From Erpobdella octoculata (lineage: Eukaryota; Annelida; Clitellata; Hirudinida; Erpobdellidae), in assembly GCA_963978895.1 (NCBI GenBank), contig OZ022247.1:14901312-14965311 (forward strand): a DNA stretch of 64,000 nt. The letters are read 5' to 3'. The position numbers and the translations under genes were made by a program. The number at the start of each line of letters is the position of its first letter. The stretch's first letter is position 1. Positions 1 through 10,485 of the stretch are shown piece after piece. The notes under the pieces were generated by a model. That model made no database searches. It was given only the letters and a program-made list of their open reading frames with translations, and was not told the origin of the DNA.

Positions 1-132
1 TCAGGCGAAGTCCTGCGTGTTTTGTATTTGATTTTTTGTTATTAACTGCGCTTTAATAAAGTTTTTTGTTGTCGTTTCGAGTTTTCTTTTTTTCCTGGTG
101 TTCACGTCATTCCAGCAGGGAAGACTGTGACA
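1..132 (+). mobile_element. LTR 3' portion (Ty3/gypsy)
   Basis: The segment ends in TGTGACA, the usual LTR CA end, three bases before a primer binding site. An AATAAA polyadenylation-type signal lies at 55-60. The LTR start is outside the window. Confidence 0.6.
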
Positions 133-135
133 TTT

Positions 136-153
136 TGGTGGCAGCGGTGGGAT
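136..153 (+). promoter_or_regulatory. Primer binding site, tRNA-Leu type
   Basis: TGGTGGCAGCGGTGGGAT is complementary to the 3' end of a metazoan tRNA-Leu(AAG) (..CCCACCGCTGCCA plus CCA, from family knowledge). It would prime minus-strand DNA synthesis. A diverged copy sits at 60151-60168. Confidence 0.75.
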
Positions 154-299
154 CAAGTATCAGGAAGAAAGAAGTGCTCTCCAGCAAAGTTCGACAAGCA
201 AGTTCGAGAAGAAGATATCTCTTGCTGGTGAAGTTCTCCTTGTGACCAAGGTGGAACTGTGTTTTTATCGACAATTGACAGTTAGTCGACTTAAATTGA

Positions 300-540
300 A
301 AAGTCGATTATCTTGCGAAGGAGTCGATAATCCTGCGAAGGAGTCGATAATCCTGCGAAGGAGTCGATTATCCTGCGAAGGAGTCGATTATCCTGCGAAG
401 GAGTCGATTATCCTGCGAAGGAGTCGATTATCCTGCGAAGGAGTCGATTATCCTGCGAAGGAGTCGATTATCCTGCGAAGGAGTCGATTATCCTGCGAAG
501 GAGTCGATTATCCTGCGAAGGAGTCGATTATCCTGCAAGT
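300..540 (+). repeat. 20-bp tandem array, FB1 left arm
   Basis: About 12 head-to-tail units of GGAGTCGATTATCCTGCGAA. The first two units differ at one or two bases. Every unit contains TCCT..AGGA in inverted orientation. There are no spacers, so it is not a CRISPR array. Confidence 0.95.
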
Positions 541-987
541 CGATTAACCTGCGCACGCTTTGCTGTGCATGACAACAAAACGCATCCGCACGGGTCGATA
601 TAGGTATAAGTGACCATTTGATCTTACTCAACTCTTTGGTCGATTTAAGGATGGCTGCTTATTCACTTGGTGGTGTTTTTACATAGACTGTATGCTAAGT
701 ACTACTATATCAGCATAATTGCAGTATTATTATCTTAAATTAATTTAAACAATTTCTGAATTTTTAATTCAAAGTTGGTAATTTTTATTGACTAATAATT
801 CTGTCGCTAGAGTTACATGCTAGATCACCGTAGGCAAATTTCTGCAGATGCCCACAAGGCACACAAAGGAAATGACCGGAGTCGCTCTATAATTATTCAT
901 ATTGATTAAGAACTGAATATTCATAGTGCATAGGCTACTATTAACTGTAGTACTTTTCTTTGTTTTCTTTATGCTGTAACTTTTACT

Positions 988-1515
988 AGCTGATAGGCAT
1001 TGGTGTGTATGCTCCATCGACCGGTCTCAAAATGTCCAGAAGAACATCGGACAACATTTCAATTTTTGCTGCAGAAATAGAAGCAATCAAAATAGCTCTT
1101 AATCTATATGGAAATCATTTACTTTCATCAAATGCATTAGAATCTGATCCACTACAAAATCTTGTAATTTTTGCAGATTCTTTAAGTGCCGTCAAAGCAT
1201 TAGACATTTGTCACAATTTTGCAAAATCTCACTACCAACAATCAGTCGTACAAACTACAAATATTCTTTTCAGAAATAGGAACGTTGTATGCAAGTTGGT
1301 CTGGATTCTAAGCCACATTGGCGTGCAGGGTAATGAAACTGGTGACGTTCTTGCCAAAACGGCAACCACTTACACCGAAATCTATATAGATGTTACCATT
1401 GAAACTCCAGAATACAAGAAAATAATCAAATCAAAGATTCTAAAAGAATGGCAAAACACTTGGAAAACTGTGGAAATTAATGAGTTATACAGAAAACTAG
1501 TACCTCTTCCAAGTC
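988..1515 (+). pseudogene. I-type LINE RNase H fragment inside FB1
   Basis: The reading frame (open 1005-1541) matches ribonuclease H of the I-type LINE at 48.6-49.1 kb. The second acidic block (FAAEIEAIKIAL), the third (VIFADSLSAVKAL) and the final block (SHIGVQGNETGDVLAKTA) are present, followed by the same downstream linker (KILKEWQNTWKT). The first catalytic Asp strand is missing because the fragment begins just after it, at about IGVYAPST. No RT is adjacent, so it appears to have been captured by, or inserted into, the foldback element. It cannot act alone. Confidence 0.8.
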
Positions 1516-1541
1516 TTATTTCTTTGTTATTTTTGACGTAG

Positions 1542-2444
1542 TGGTCGCCGTTTTATTATTTTTAAACCGTTGTGGTTTACATGAATATTTTTATTGTCTA
1601 TGAAGGAATTTTTAATCGATGCATTTTCCTTTTACAAGTTACCTCAAGGTACAATATTAGCGGAGTAAAGGCGTATTCATTTCAGGAACTGTTGGATATA
1701 GCGACTCTATAACAAAGAAACGAGTTTTTGTTTTGTTAAACGTCTTAGTTTGTTTGCCTGTTTGCGTTTTACTAGATTTGGTTAGTTTTTTCATGTTTAA
1801 CATATTATATTTTAAGTATATTTGTTTTTATGCATTATCTATTTATTCACAGTAGAAAATGAACAAAAGCGTCTGTGTTTATTGAACAAAAAGAAATAGA
1901 TATTCAGACGCTTCACAATAGAATTGTAGATATATTGACCACTTATTGATTTTGTATAGCTTGTCTTTCATTTAAAGCATGTAATAAAATTATTTGTTGT
2001 TTAAAGCGTGTTCATTTTTTCTCGAAATATGGTATGGCAACTCCCTATCATCAGTCTCATAAGCTGTATATTTAAACAAATAATATGAATAATACTATAT
2101 TAACTAATACATGTCACTTCAATGATATTAATTTAAAAACGCTTACACTCAACATATTAAAAAAAGGGTCAAACAAATTTCAATCAATATTCCTTCTAAC
2201 ACATTTTTGAGCGAGATTCATTCCTAATCAATATTTTGTCCAGAGCACATTTTGTCGTAAAATTCTATAACGAAACTTTAAGTCAAGCTGGTCGGAACCT
2301 TGGTTTTCGGGTTTTTTTAATAATTATTTTATACTTTCCAATTTTGGTCAAGACTATTTTTGTAATTTGGCTATATATGCATAACAAGTGAATCAAAGAA
2401 CTAAGTTTTTTAAAAACACACTTTTATATAATCGATTGTGATAT
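1542..2444. other. FB1 interior, no gene seen
   Basis: AT-rich sequence with no recognisable coding potential. It separates the RNase H fragment from the start of the right inverted arm. Confidence 0.6.
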
Positions 2445-2802
2445 GGTTATTTTCTGTATGTGCCTTGTGGGCGTATACAGGAACTTGCCTATAGCGCGTA
2501 ACTCTAGCGACTGAATTATAAAAAAAATAAAAATTTCAAACTAAATTCAAAATTTAGAAAATTTTCAAATATATTTTTAATTAATTCAGAAAAATTTCTA
2601 ATATATTTTAAATATTGATACTGCAGTACAGTGCTTATATAGTAGTGTTTAGCATAAAGTCTATGTAAAAACACCACCAAGTGAATAAGCAGCCATCCTT
2701 AAATCGACCAAAGAGTTGAGTAAGATCAAATGGTCACTTAGGTTATTATACCTATATCGACCCGTGCGGATGCGTTTTGTTGTCATGCACAGCAAAGCGT
2801 GC

Positions 2803-3520
2803 GCAGGATAATCGACTCCTTTGCAGGATAATCGACTCCTTCGCAGGATAATCGACTCCTTCGCAGGATAATCGACTCCTTCGCAGGATAATCGACTCCT
2901 TCGCAGGATAATCGACTCCTTCGCAGGATAATCGACTCCTTCGCAGGATAATCGACTCCTTCGCAGGATAATCGACTCCTTCGCAGGATAATCGACTCCT
3001 TCGCAGGATAATCGACTCCTTCGCAGGATAATCGACTCCTTCGCAGGATAATCGACTCCTTCGCAGGATAATCGACTCCTTCGCAGGATAATCGACTCCT
3101 TCGCAGGATAATCGACTCCTTCGCAGGATAATCGACTCCTTCGCAGGATAATCGACTCCTTCGCAGGATAATCGACTCCTTCGCAGGATAATCGACTCCT
3201 TCGCAGGATAATCGACTCCTTCGCAGGATAATCGACTCCTTCGCAGGATAATCGACTCCTTCGCAGGATAATCGACTCCTTCGCAGGATAATCGACTCCT
3301 TCGCAGGATAATCGACTCCTTCGCAGGATAATCGACTCCTTCGCAGGATAATCGACTCCTTCGCAGGATAATCGACTCCTTCGCAGGATAATCGACTCCT
3401 TCGCAGGATAATCGACTCCTTCGCAGGATAATCGACTCCTTCGCAGGATAATCGACTCCTTCGCAGGATAATCGACTCCTTCGCAGGATAATCGACTTCT
3501 TCGCAGGATAATCGACTTTT
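2803..3520 (-). repeat. 20-bp tandem array, FB1 right arm
   Basis: About 36 nearly identical units of TTCGCAGGATAATCGACTCC, the reverse complement of the left array. Only the first and last units show substitutions, which indicates recent homogenisation or expansion. Because the unit is not a multiple of three and lacks stops in one frame, it produces a long spurious ORF. Confidence 0.95.
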
Positions 3521-3578
3521 CAATTAAGGTCGATTAACTGTCAACTGTCGATAAACCTTACAATAACCGTGACCAAGG

Positions 3579-3874
3579 CGCGCCAGACGTTTCCGAGATC
3601 ATCATCGGTTCAGCTAACCAGTTACGAGGCTTTCCGTGGCTAGAATCGGTCGACCCATCCGTGCTCAAGGTTTGAGTTTCTTTTCGAGTTTACCCGCCGG
3701 TCTGAGTCTAGATAAGTAGGTCTTTTATTTTGATACTTATCTGGTTTTAAAGATGGATAGTATGTCGTCCGGTGTTGAGGGTTATAGAAACCTAGCGCAA
3801 TAACCGGGAGGGAATATGTATCAGAAAATTGGAAGGATGCGGGGAACGTTAGAAGGAAAGACTCTGGTGGGTTT
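3579..3874 (+). mobile_element. Gypsy leader segment between two foldback elements
   Basis: This continues the leader broken at 251 and rejoins 5611 after removal of the second foldback element. It contains no ORF of its own. Confidence 0.55.
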
Positions 3875-4207
3875 GGGATCATCGCAACTGATCCCAGGAC
3901 AACTGATTCCAGGACTACTGATCCCAGGACAATTGATCCCAGGACAACTGATCCCGGGACAACTGATCCCACGGACAACTGATCCCACGGACAACTGATC
4001 CCACGGACAACTGATCCCACGGACAACTGATCTGATGGACAACTGATGCCATGGACAACTGATCCCATAGACAACTGATCCCATATCTGCATCATTTTAT
4101 ATTTCACTGTTTCTGCAATCAATAAACTGATATTAACATACATAATTTCCGATTTCTGTTTGTATGTACGAATGTATGGGTATGTATGTATGTATGTATA
4201 CCTGTAT

Positions 4208-4945
4208 GGTAAAGTTTCCCACGGACGGCCTGTGTGGCGGATTAATACATAATTCTCGGCTATAATTAACTATAAACACGATTAAAAGTAAACACTAGTT
4301 TAAAAATTATGATAATTAGTATAAGTAATTTATTCAAAATGGGAAAATGTCATATAAAAAAATAAATAATGTAATTATAATTTATGTACGTTTGAGTTTT
4401 AAGGAAAAGTTTAAACGAAGGATTTGAAGCAAAAGTTTAAACGACGCAAATACACAATGTTCGCTTACAAATATTCAAATTTCGACGTTGCTTCGAATAA
4501 ACTACTTTTTTTAACATTTATTTTTTAGTTTTTCTTCATTTAAAATTTGAAATTTTGTTTATTTAAAGAAGTTAACTTAGTTTAATAATTTCCAATTTTC
4601 TTACTTCTTGCAAACCGTCCCGAGTTACCGGGCGGTGAGTTTTAAAATTTTAATGGAATTTTTATTTACAACTGATAGTTTGTTTTTTAAATAAAATTTT
4701 ATTATAAACTAATTTTATTTATTTTATATTCATTTCATTCATACGATCATCGTACCTCACCACTCACAACTACGATGTAAATAGGGCTTGGAAGGGTACT
4801 ACTTACGTTTTCAAAGTCTCTCAAATTACGATAAATGTTTTTTTTAAATTAAAATTGGTATTAAATGTGTTTTTTTATGTTATTGTGACAAAATAAAAAT
4901 AATACGATTATTTTTCGGCACGGGCCGTCCGTGGGAAATCTTACC
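4208..4945. mobile_element. MITE with about 28-bp TIRs inside FB2
   Basis: Ends GGTAAAGTTTCCCACGGACG and, inverted, GGTAAGATTTCCCACGGACG (with one extra base) are nearly identical over 28 bp. It sits in the (TATG)n tract of FB2; GTAT flanks both sides but the microsatellite hides the true duplication. The other FB2 copy lacks it, so it is a later insertion. The superfamily is unresolved. Confidence 0.7.
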
Positions 4946-5038
4946 GTATGTATGTATGTATGTATGTATGTATGTATGTATGTATGTATGTATGTATGTA
5001 TGTATGTATGTATGTATGTATGTATGTATGTATGTATG
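4946..5038. repeat. (TATG)n microsatellite
   Basis: About 23 uninterrupted tetranucleotide units. This is the core of FB2, also seen as (CATA)n in the oppositely oriented copy at 36.7 kb. Confidence 0.95.
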
Positions 5039-5610
5039 AGTATGTTTGGATGCTGTAGTGATAGTCCTAGTCATGGACTCCTAAATAAGCCGATAAGAAT
5101 TAATGTTGGAGTGTCTTCATTAATTCATATCTTCGAAAAAAACAACTTCTGAAATGAGCTAATATTATTTTTGAATTGGCACGGTTCCATTTCTCATTAT
5201 GAACTTCACGCAGAAAGGATTGAAGCGATGAAAAGTAATACGAACTTGTCAATTTCATTTCGACTGTGTATCGTGCCCTCGTGCGCTTATACTAAATATT
5301 ATTTCTCCGTTTACTAACTGGAGTAGCCAGTATCATTATCACCACCACCGTTGTCGTATGCAGCCAGCCATCGTAAGCTGGCTACGTAAGCATCATCACC
5401 ACCACCATTGTCGGGAAAAAATGAGTTAAAAATGAGTTGCTTATGTCTATGGGATCAGTTGTCTATGGGATCAGTTGTCCATGGGATCAGTTGTCCGCGG
5501 GATCAGTTGTCCGTGGGATCAGTTGTACTGGGATCAGTTGTCCTGGGATCAGTTGTACTGGGATCAGTTGTCCTGGGTTCAGTTGTCCTGGGATCAGTAG
5601 GCACTAACCC

Positions 5611-5930
5611 GGGTTTAGCGAAGATCCGACGTGGGGAGATCGACAAGGAGAACGTCACGAAAAACAAAAACGTAGTGGTATGTTGGACGGCGAAGAAAGG
5701 AGGAAAGAGTTGGAAATAGAAAGACAATTGGTGAATCAATTAATAGATAGATCATTTCGAGAAAAGCAGTTGAAATTAAAATAGAGGATGTTAGAAGAAC
5801 GAGAAAATAGAAGACTAAAATGGCTTAAATTAGAAAAGATGAGAAGGACGGAAGAAACAAGGCGATTGAGAATGGAAGAACGCGAACGAATGATACTTCA
5901 AAGAACCCTTGAAGCTTGAACGGGAAGCAT
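5611..5930 (+). pseudogene. Ty3/gypsy gag N-terminus, charged coiled-coil part
   Basis: In shifting frames the region encodes highly charged Glu/Arg/Lys repeats such as MLEERENRRLKWLKLEK and RRLRMEERERMIL. The same style of N-terminus occurs before the capsid-like domain at 12.9 kb and again at 60.65-60.77 kb, so it is assigned to gag. In-frame stops after KELKLK-like sequence and at about 5920 break it. The capsid and zinc-knuckle parts never follow; myosin-like sequence begins instead. Confidence 0.6.
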
Positions 5931-5935
5931 AGCTG

Positions 5936-6965
5936 CACAGCTGCGAGAATACAAGCTTAAAGCTGACGAACACGATGCATTGAACGACGTCCTTGAAGAA
6001 TCGAAAAAAAAATGGTCGCGAGAAGTTGAAACTTTTCAAGAGAGGATCGCACAATTAGTTGAAGAAAACGATAAGCTCAATAAATCTCAGAAGAAACTGC
6101 AATATGAGTTTGATGACATCACTGTTCTTCTGGACAACGAAAGGTCAAAGTTCTCAGTAATTGACAAAAAGCAAAGAAAATTTGATCAAAGCCTGACTAA
6201 AGAAAAAGCCATCTCTGAGAGGTTGACAATTGCAAAAGATAACTTGGAGAAGGATCTCAGAGAAAAAAAAACAAAAATTCTCAACCTGACTTGACATGTT
6301 GATGGGCTGAACGAAGATTTGACCGAATCAAACAAAGCAAGAAGTCAACTGCAGAGAGAACTTGATGACCTGGTTTCTTCTAAAGATGACGTCGAAAAGA
6401 ATGTTCACGAATTAGAAAAAGACAAGAGAGCTCTTGAAGCTCAGGTGGAAGCCCAGAAGCAGATGATCGGAGGGCTCGAAGAAAAAGTTCAAGGAACCAA
6501 AGATGCCAAGTTGAGACTGGAAGTGAATATGCAAACCCTGAAAGATCAGTCGATGAGAGAGGCGCAGTCAAGAGAGGAAGTGGTTGAAAAAGGTAGAAAG
6601 GTTTTTTTTTTAAAAGATAAGAAACGTGGAAGCTGAACTTGAAGAAGAGAGGAGGCAAAGGCAGTTTGTAACGAATGCCCGGAACAAGCTTGAAGCTGAC
6701 TTTAGAACTATTAAGGAACAATTTGCTGATGCTCTGAAAGTCAAAGATGAAGCTGTGAAGCAGTTCAAACGTTACCAGGTCCAGATCAAAGAATTCATGC
6801 ACGAGATCGAATTTATCAATGTATCCAAACAAGAAATGTCAGATGCCAGTAAAAAGAATGACAAAATACAAGCAGCTTGAAGCTGAACTCTAAATTCAGA
6901 AAGATCTGGCAGCTTCAGACAGAGCCAGAAAAACTCTACATGGAGACTACGAACAAGATATCTAT
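5936..6965 (+). pseudogene. Myosin II heavy-chain tail, intronless fragment
   Basis: The translation is a myosin II (muscle, smooth or non-muscle) coiled-coil rod: the segments LVSSKDDVEKNVHELEK, KRALEAQVEAQ and DAKLRLEVNMQTLK are close to the conserved rod, and it continues through AELEEERRQRQ to KDLAASDRARKTL. About 340 codons are covered without an intron, as expected for a retro-copied mRNA. Disabling changes are stops near 6294 and 6890, a disruption at 6600-6630 around a T-run, and a frame change near 6870. The head, neck and tail end are missing. It lies between gypsy gag-like and RNase H-like sequence, suggesting capture by the retrotransposon, though insertion of a separate processed pseudogene is also possible. 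Confidence 0.85.
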
Positions 6966-7034
6966 GAGCGTCATTATAACACCCGTAAGAAATATAATTC
7001 CTGGTTGCTGCTTTCCATGGTGACCATACATTCT

Positions 7035-7095
7035 GATCATAACTCTCTTTTATCTCTCGGAGCTGCCGATTTCCTCTCCCGTATAGGGGAGTAGT
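7035..7095 (+). pseudogene. Pol RNase H C-terminal scrap
   Basis: A short reading encodes AADFLSRIGE followed by a stop. It resembles the end of gypsy RNase H (compare GADFLSRQG at 14.58 kb). The assignment depends on this motif and context only. Confidence 0.35.
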
Positions 7096-7492
7096 CTCTC
7101 AACACGGAGAGCTAGACGACATTTTTTTACTTGTCGTAATTATGTTTATTATTTACTGTTATAAATTTTGAAATTTTGTTTTCGAGCATAAGCCCAGAGG
7201 CACATTGTAAAAGTTGTATTTCTAGGGGCATAGGTTTTCTCTTTTGTTGTCTTAGTTGCAGAACGTTGTAATAATTAACGATACTGTTGAAGTAGTTGAA
7301 CTTATTTGATATGACGTGATGATGATTCCTTCGTTAATACAATTCAGATCGGTATGGGATTAAACTTGGATGGGTCGAGCTGGTTGTATGGGTGGTTTTA
7401 CTGGTGGGAGTAAAAGTTACTTTCAGGAAAGACATCTCCAGTTTAAAGTTGACCTTGAAGCTCTGGTAGACAAGATACATCGACAAACGAAC
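7096..7492. other. No recognisable feature
   Basis: Possibly the 3' end of the first gypsy element, but nothing matches the LTR end at 1-132. A reading at 7370-7510 is open but unrecognised. Confidence 0.4.
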
Positions 7493-7645
7493 TGTAAGAT
7501 GAAGATGGTTCATCTTACGTATTTTCGTGATATTTGTTTATTTTATTATTATGTGTGCATTTTATATTAATTAGATATGTTTAAACAATAGTCATTTGTA
7601 TGTGTATGTATGTATGTATGTATGTATGTATGTATGTATGTATGT
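7493..7645 (+). mobile_element. Gypsy 5' LTR start, interrupted in its (TATG)n
   Basis: It begins TGTAAGATGAAGATGGTTCA and is almost identical to 14660-14790, the 3' LTR. The first bases can pair with the following CATCTTACG. The LTR runs into (TATG)n, where a LINE copy has inserted. The LTR resumes after two such insertions, as shown by the tag at 12575-12650 matching 14995-15065. Confidence 0.75.
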
Positions 7646-7649
7646 GTGT

Positions 7650-10384
7650 GTGTGTGCACTCCTGAAGAGCTTTTCTGTGGAGGTCATCAGAAGAAAACCC
7701 CCCCTCGAGCAAACGTTTCGGCTCTTTAATTTCTTGACGTTCTAAGGGGGGCGAGCCACGTTCGACGGACGAACGTCCTCCGGCAGAAAATGTCTTTGTT
7801 CTTTTCCGACATCGAATTTCTATCATTCCTTGCATCGTGGCAGATATTTATCATGCAAATAAACTCGCGACGTTAAAGAAATTCAGACTATTCAAGTGAG
7901 AAAACCTTCGACGACATAACAGCTTCGCTTTCGTAGCGGTACTTAATATCGCCACGTAAACAAAGACGAAGCAATTCTATTCTTGCGGAGCGGAGAGAGC
8001 TGCTTCTAAATTTGGAAAATCTTCTTTTTTCTCTCTTTGAGACCAAATCCAGAATGAAGCCGATTCTGCTGCTTCAGAAATCTGTTTAATTGCACGGGTC
8101 CGCTCTCTGTTAGACATTCCCAGGGCCCGCAGCAACTTTAGCAGAGATTTACCAACCAAACCGCGTGCTCCGACTTCAACAGCAAAAAGCTCAGCTCTTG
8201 AGCCATTTGCTTCCAAATCCAACACCAATTCTCTGTATTTTTCTAATTTCATGATGTTACTGGCCTCCATGTTGCTTTCCCAAGGCACTGTCAACTCGAT
8301 GAGAAGAAATGTCTTGGCCAGACTCGAAAAAACAACTATGTCTGGCCTTTTTCCACTTTCCTTTATTGAAACTGGGAAGCACTTTTCCGTTTTCAGATCG
8401 GCAGAGACCCTCCAGTCGTTCGCCGCATAGAAAACATTCTCTCCTTCCGTGAGGGTTCTTTTTGAGCGATTTAGCTGCGGCAATCCCTCTCTCAAAAAAT
8501 AAATCCTCCTCCTAGGTTTCACCTTCATTGAGTTGGCTTTTCGGCAGGCCTCTTTTACAAATCCCAGCAGCTTTTGGAGAACAAGGTTGTGGCGCCAGGT
8601 GTATCTACCATGAGAAAGGGAACAGGAGCAAGAGGAAAGAATATGAATCAATGACTGCGACTGACCGCAGAGCTGACACTCATCGTTCTCAATTAATTTC
8701 CATTTCTTTAAATTGCTGGCTGTTGGCAGCTGATCATACATCGATCTAATGAGGAACGATAGCCGCACTGGAGCATAGCGCCATATATCTTCCCATGACA
8801 GAGACCGCTGAACTGTCTCCTCCCATCTGGTCCAGTCGCCTTGCTGTGACAATTGTGCGCTCTTCACGACTCTCTCGCTTTCTATCGCTTGCTTTCTGTC
8901 CTGAACAATCAAGTCTGATCTTTCCTGAGCGTTTGCCTTGGACCACCAGAGATGGTGGTTCCATCCAACACCATGCCGCCCCAACTGAACTGCTCCGGTC
9001 CTTTCAGTCCACTGGAGAGAAACCGTGGCATTCTCTAATTCAACTCTAGCATTCCATTTGGTTCCTGAGATTAGAGTTGGTTTTACCTCAGCGACTCTCT
9101 GATCCGTTGAATTATCGAGCATCATCTGAGTTCTCAGTTTGCTGATCTTGAAATCTTCAACAAAAGACCGCAATAGAAGTCTCAGCTTGGCTGTTTTGCC
9201 GTAGAGAGCCACAGACGTCAATCCCGGAGGCAGACCCAACCATTGACGTGTAAAACGAGCTATCTTTCTTTCTAGTTTCTCCACAACTTGCAGACCAATT
9301 TCATAGACTGTCAGAGGCCAAAGCAGTCTTGGCACTAAAACAAATTGCAAAATCCACACTTTGAACCTGCTCTGAAGCGGAGCAGCATTAATGCTTTCCA
9401 TGGAGACAGTTGCCATACGGAGAATAGAAGCACCCTGATCAATATCATTCAGGGATTTACAATCCCATCTCCCGAGACTTTTCACTGGTTCGTCGCTCAC
9501 TGTTGGAATCTTGTTACCATCAACATAGAAAACAGTGTATTCGTCAATTTTACCGCGACGCAGGGAGAGACTTCTCGATTTAGATGCTTTAAAACTCATT
9601 CCGCACCATTTGAGTAAATCGCTGAAGACATCGAGTGTCCGTCTCATTGAAATACACTTATTCAAAATAATTGTCGTGTCGTCCATGAAAGCTCTCAGAG
9701 GTGGCATGAAAATACCTTGGCCGACATAAACATCTTCTACCCTTGCACCAACTGAATTCAGAAGTAGTTGCATTGCTAGAACGAATAATATGGGAGAAAT
9801 AGAGCACCCCATGGCGATACAGACCTGAAGACGAAACCAATCGGTTGAACACGTCTTTGTCGATAATCTCAGGTGAAAATCTTGAAAATACTGTCGTAGA
9901 ATATCCATAACGAACTTTGGAACATGATGCATCGTCAAAGCTCTCCAAATCAGCTGGTGACGAACCGCTCTATAAGCATTTGCAAGATCAAGCCAAATGA
10001 CGTGCAAACTGAGTCGATTCTGTTTTGCTCTTTTTATAGACTTCCAGATCATGGTAGAATGTTCGATGCAACCAGGAACACCAGGGATTCCTCCTTTCTG
10101 AATTGACTTGTCTATGTAGTCGTTTTGTGTTAGATAACTCGTCAACCTCTTGGCAAGCACAGCAAAAAATATTTTTCCTTCAACATTAAGAAGAGAAATT
10201 GGTCTGAACTGACTGATGTCGACTGAAACTTTCTCCTTTGGTATAAAAATTCCTTCAGCTTTTTGCCACTCTTTATCAACAGACCCGGACGTCCAAGCAG
10301 ACTTGAGCAATGAGTGTAAAACTTTCAACACACCCGGACATTTTTTATACCCAGGTATGGTACACCATTTGGACCATACCTGGT
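7650..10384 (-). mobile_element. R2/R4-type LINE copy 1 in (TATG)n
   Basis: It comprises a long ORF (10363-7977), a 3' UTR to about 7650, and a junction with (CATA)n on its 3' side; its 5' truncated end abuts (TATG)n at 10384. The 5' truncation falls in the N-terminal RT region corresponding to PNGVPY. Because both junctions are the same tetranucleotide, the insertion is in, or targeted to, the microsatellite of the gypsy LTR. Confidence 0.85.
7977..10363 (-). CDS. LINE polyprotein: RT plus restriction-like endonuclease (5' truncated)
   Basis: The longest uninterrupted reading from a Met is 784 residues, and the frame is open upstream (YKKCPGVLKVL), so the true N-terminus is lost. RT blocks: FRPISLLNVEGKIF at about 43-56, the first catalytic Asp in WLDLANAY about 113-120, GCSISPILF about 175-183, and the metal-binding AFMDD about 214-218. 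A CCHC-type knuckle, CQLC...HILSSC, lies at about 552-568. The restriction-like endonuclease follows with RPDIVVF (about 662) and ELTVPWE (about 679), then EVGARG (about 719). This order is that of the R2/R4/NeSL/Hero LINE group. It would nick a target and prime reverse transcription there. The ORF is free of stops and therefore relatively young. Upstream of the Met there is a frameshift near 10345. Confidence 0.9.
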
Positions 10385-10485
10385 GTATGTATGTATGTAT
10401 GTATGTGTGTATGTATGTATGTATGTATGTATGTATGTATGTATGTATGTATGTATGTATGTATGTATGTATGTATGTGTGTGTT
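10384..10485. repeat. (TATG)n between two LINE copies
   Basis: A microsatellite with a few GTGT interruptions. It forms the 5' junction of LINE copy 1 and the 3' tail of LINE copy 2. Confidence 0.95.

Larger units (their letters stand above)
252..3568. mobile_element. Foldback element FB1, TIRs of 20-bp tandem units
   Basis: A 10-bp perfect target duplication GTGACCAAGG flanks it (242-251 and 3569-3578). The terminal inverted repeats run about 252-880 and 2445-3568. Each contains a short end, a tandem array of a 20-bp unit (GGAGTCGATTATCCTGCGAA read inward), and a unique part that is mirrored (for example the CACCACCAAGTGAATAAGC region near 670 and 2675). The right arm is longer because its array has about 36 units against about 12 on the left. 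The centre holds an RNase H fragment from an I-type LINE. The 9-10 bp duplication suggests a MULE-like element, but no transposase is present. Confidence 0.8.
3875..5610. mobile_element. Foldback element FB2, copy 1
   Basis: Both ends are arrays of a 14-16 bp unit (GGACAACTGATCCCAC or GGACAACTGATCCCA): left about 3885-4082 and, inverted, right about 5450-5600. The outermost sequences are GGGATCATCGCAACTGATCC on the left and, read inward from the right, GGGTTAGTGCCTACTGATCC. A second copy in opposite orientation lies at 36330-37165 and shares both ends and the interior. GGGTTT occurs at both junctions, consistent with a decayed target duplication. A separate MITE (4208-4945) is inserted in its internal (TATG)n. 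No transposase is encoded. Confidence 0.8.
1..7100 (+). mobile_element. Degenerate Ty3/gypsy element, host of nested insertions
   Basis: The pieces read in order on the plus strand: LTR end (1-132), primer binding site (136-153), leader (154-251), leader continued (3579-3874), gag start (5611-5930), then myosin-derived sequence and a short pol RNase H tail (7035-7095). Two foldback elements (252-3568 and 3875-5610) interrupt it; removing them restores a continuous leader. RT, integrase and most of gag are missing, so this is a dead deletion derivative. No matching 3' LTR was recognised after 7100. The order is seen directly; the claim that all pieces belong to one insertion is inference. Confidence 0.6.

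Noticed and set aside
300..3520. Regular 20-bp repeats as a CRISPR array
   Set aside because: The units are directly contiguous without spacers, in a eukaryotic transposon context, and form the inverted arms of FB1.
2783..3523. A 246-residue repetitive protein on the minus strand
   Set aside because: It is only the 20-bp array read in an open frame; the mirrored array makes a similar frame on the other strand.
3816..4143. Repetitive frames through the GGACAACTGATCCCA arrays as proteins
   Set aside because: Overlapping frames on both strands are open simultaneously because of the unit length; both FB2 copies show this.
5936..6965. Exon of a host myosin gene
   Set aside because: Stops, frame breaks and lack of splice sites, in the middle of a retrotransposon, indicate a pseudogene.
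10340..10384. 11-bp inverted repeat at the 5' end of LINE copy 1 as a second snap-back junction
   Set aside because: Both arms are explained by the LINE coding sequence around the conserved PGPNGVPY region; no duplication of the end is needed.
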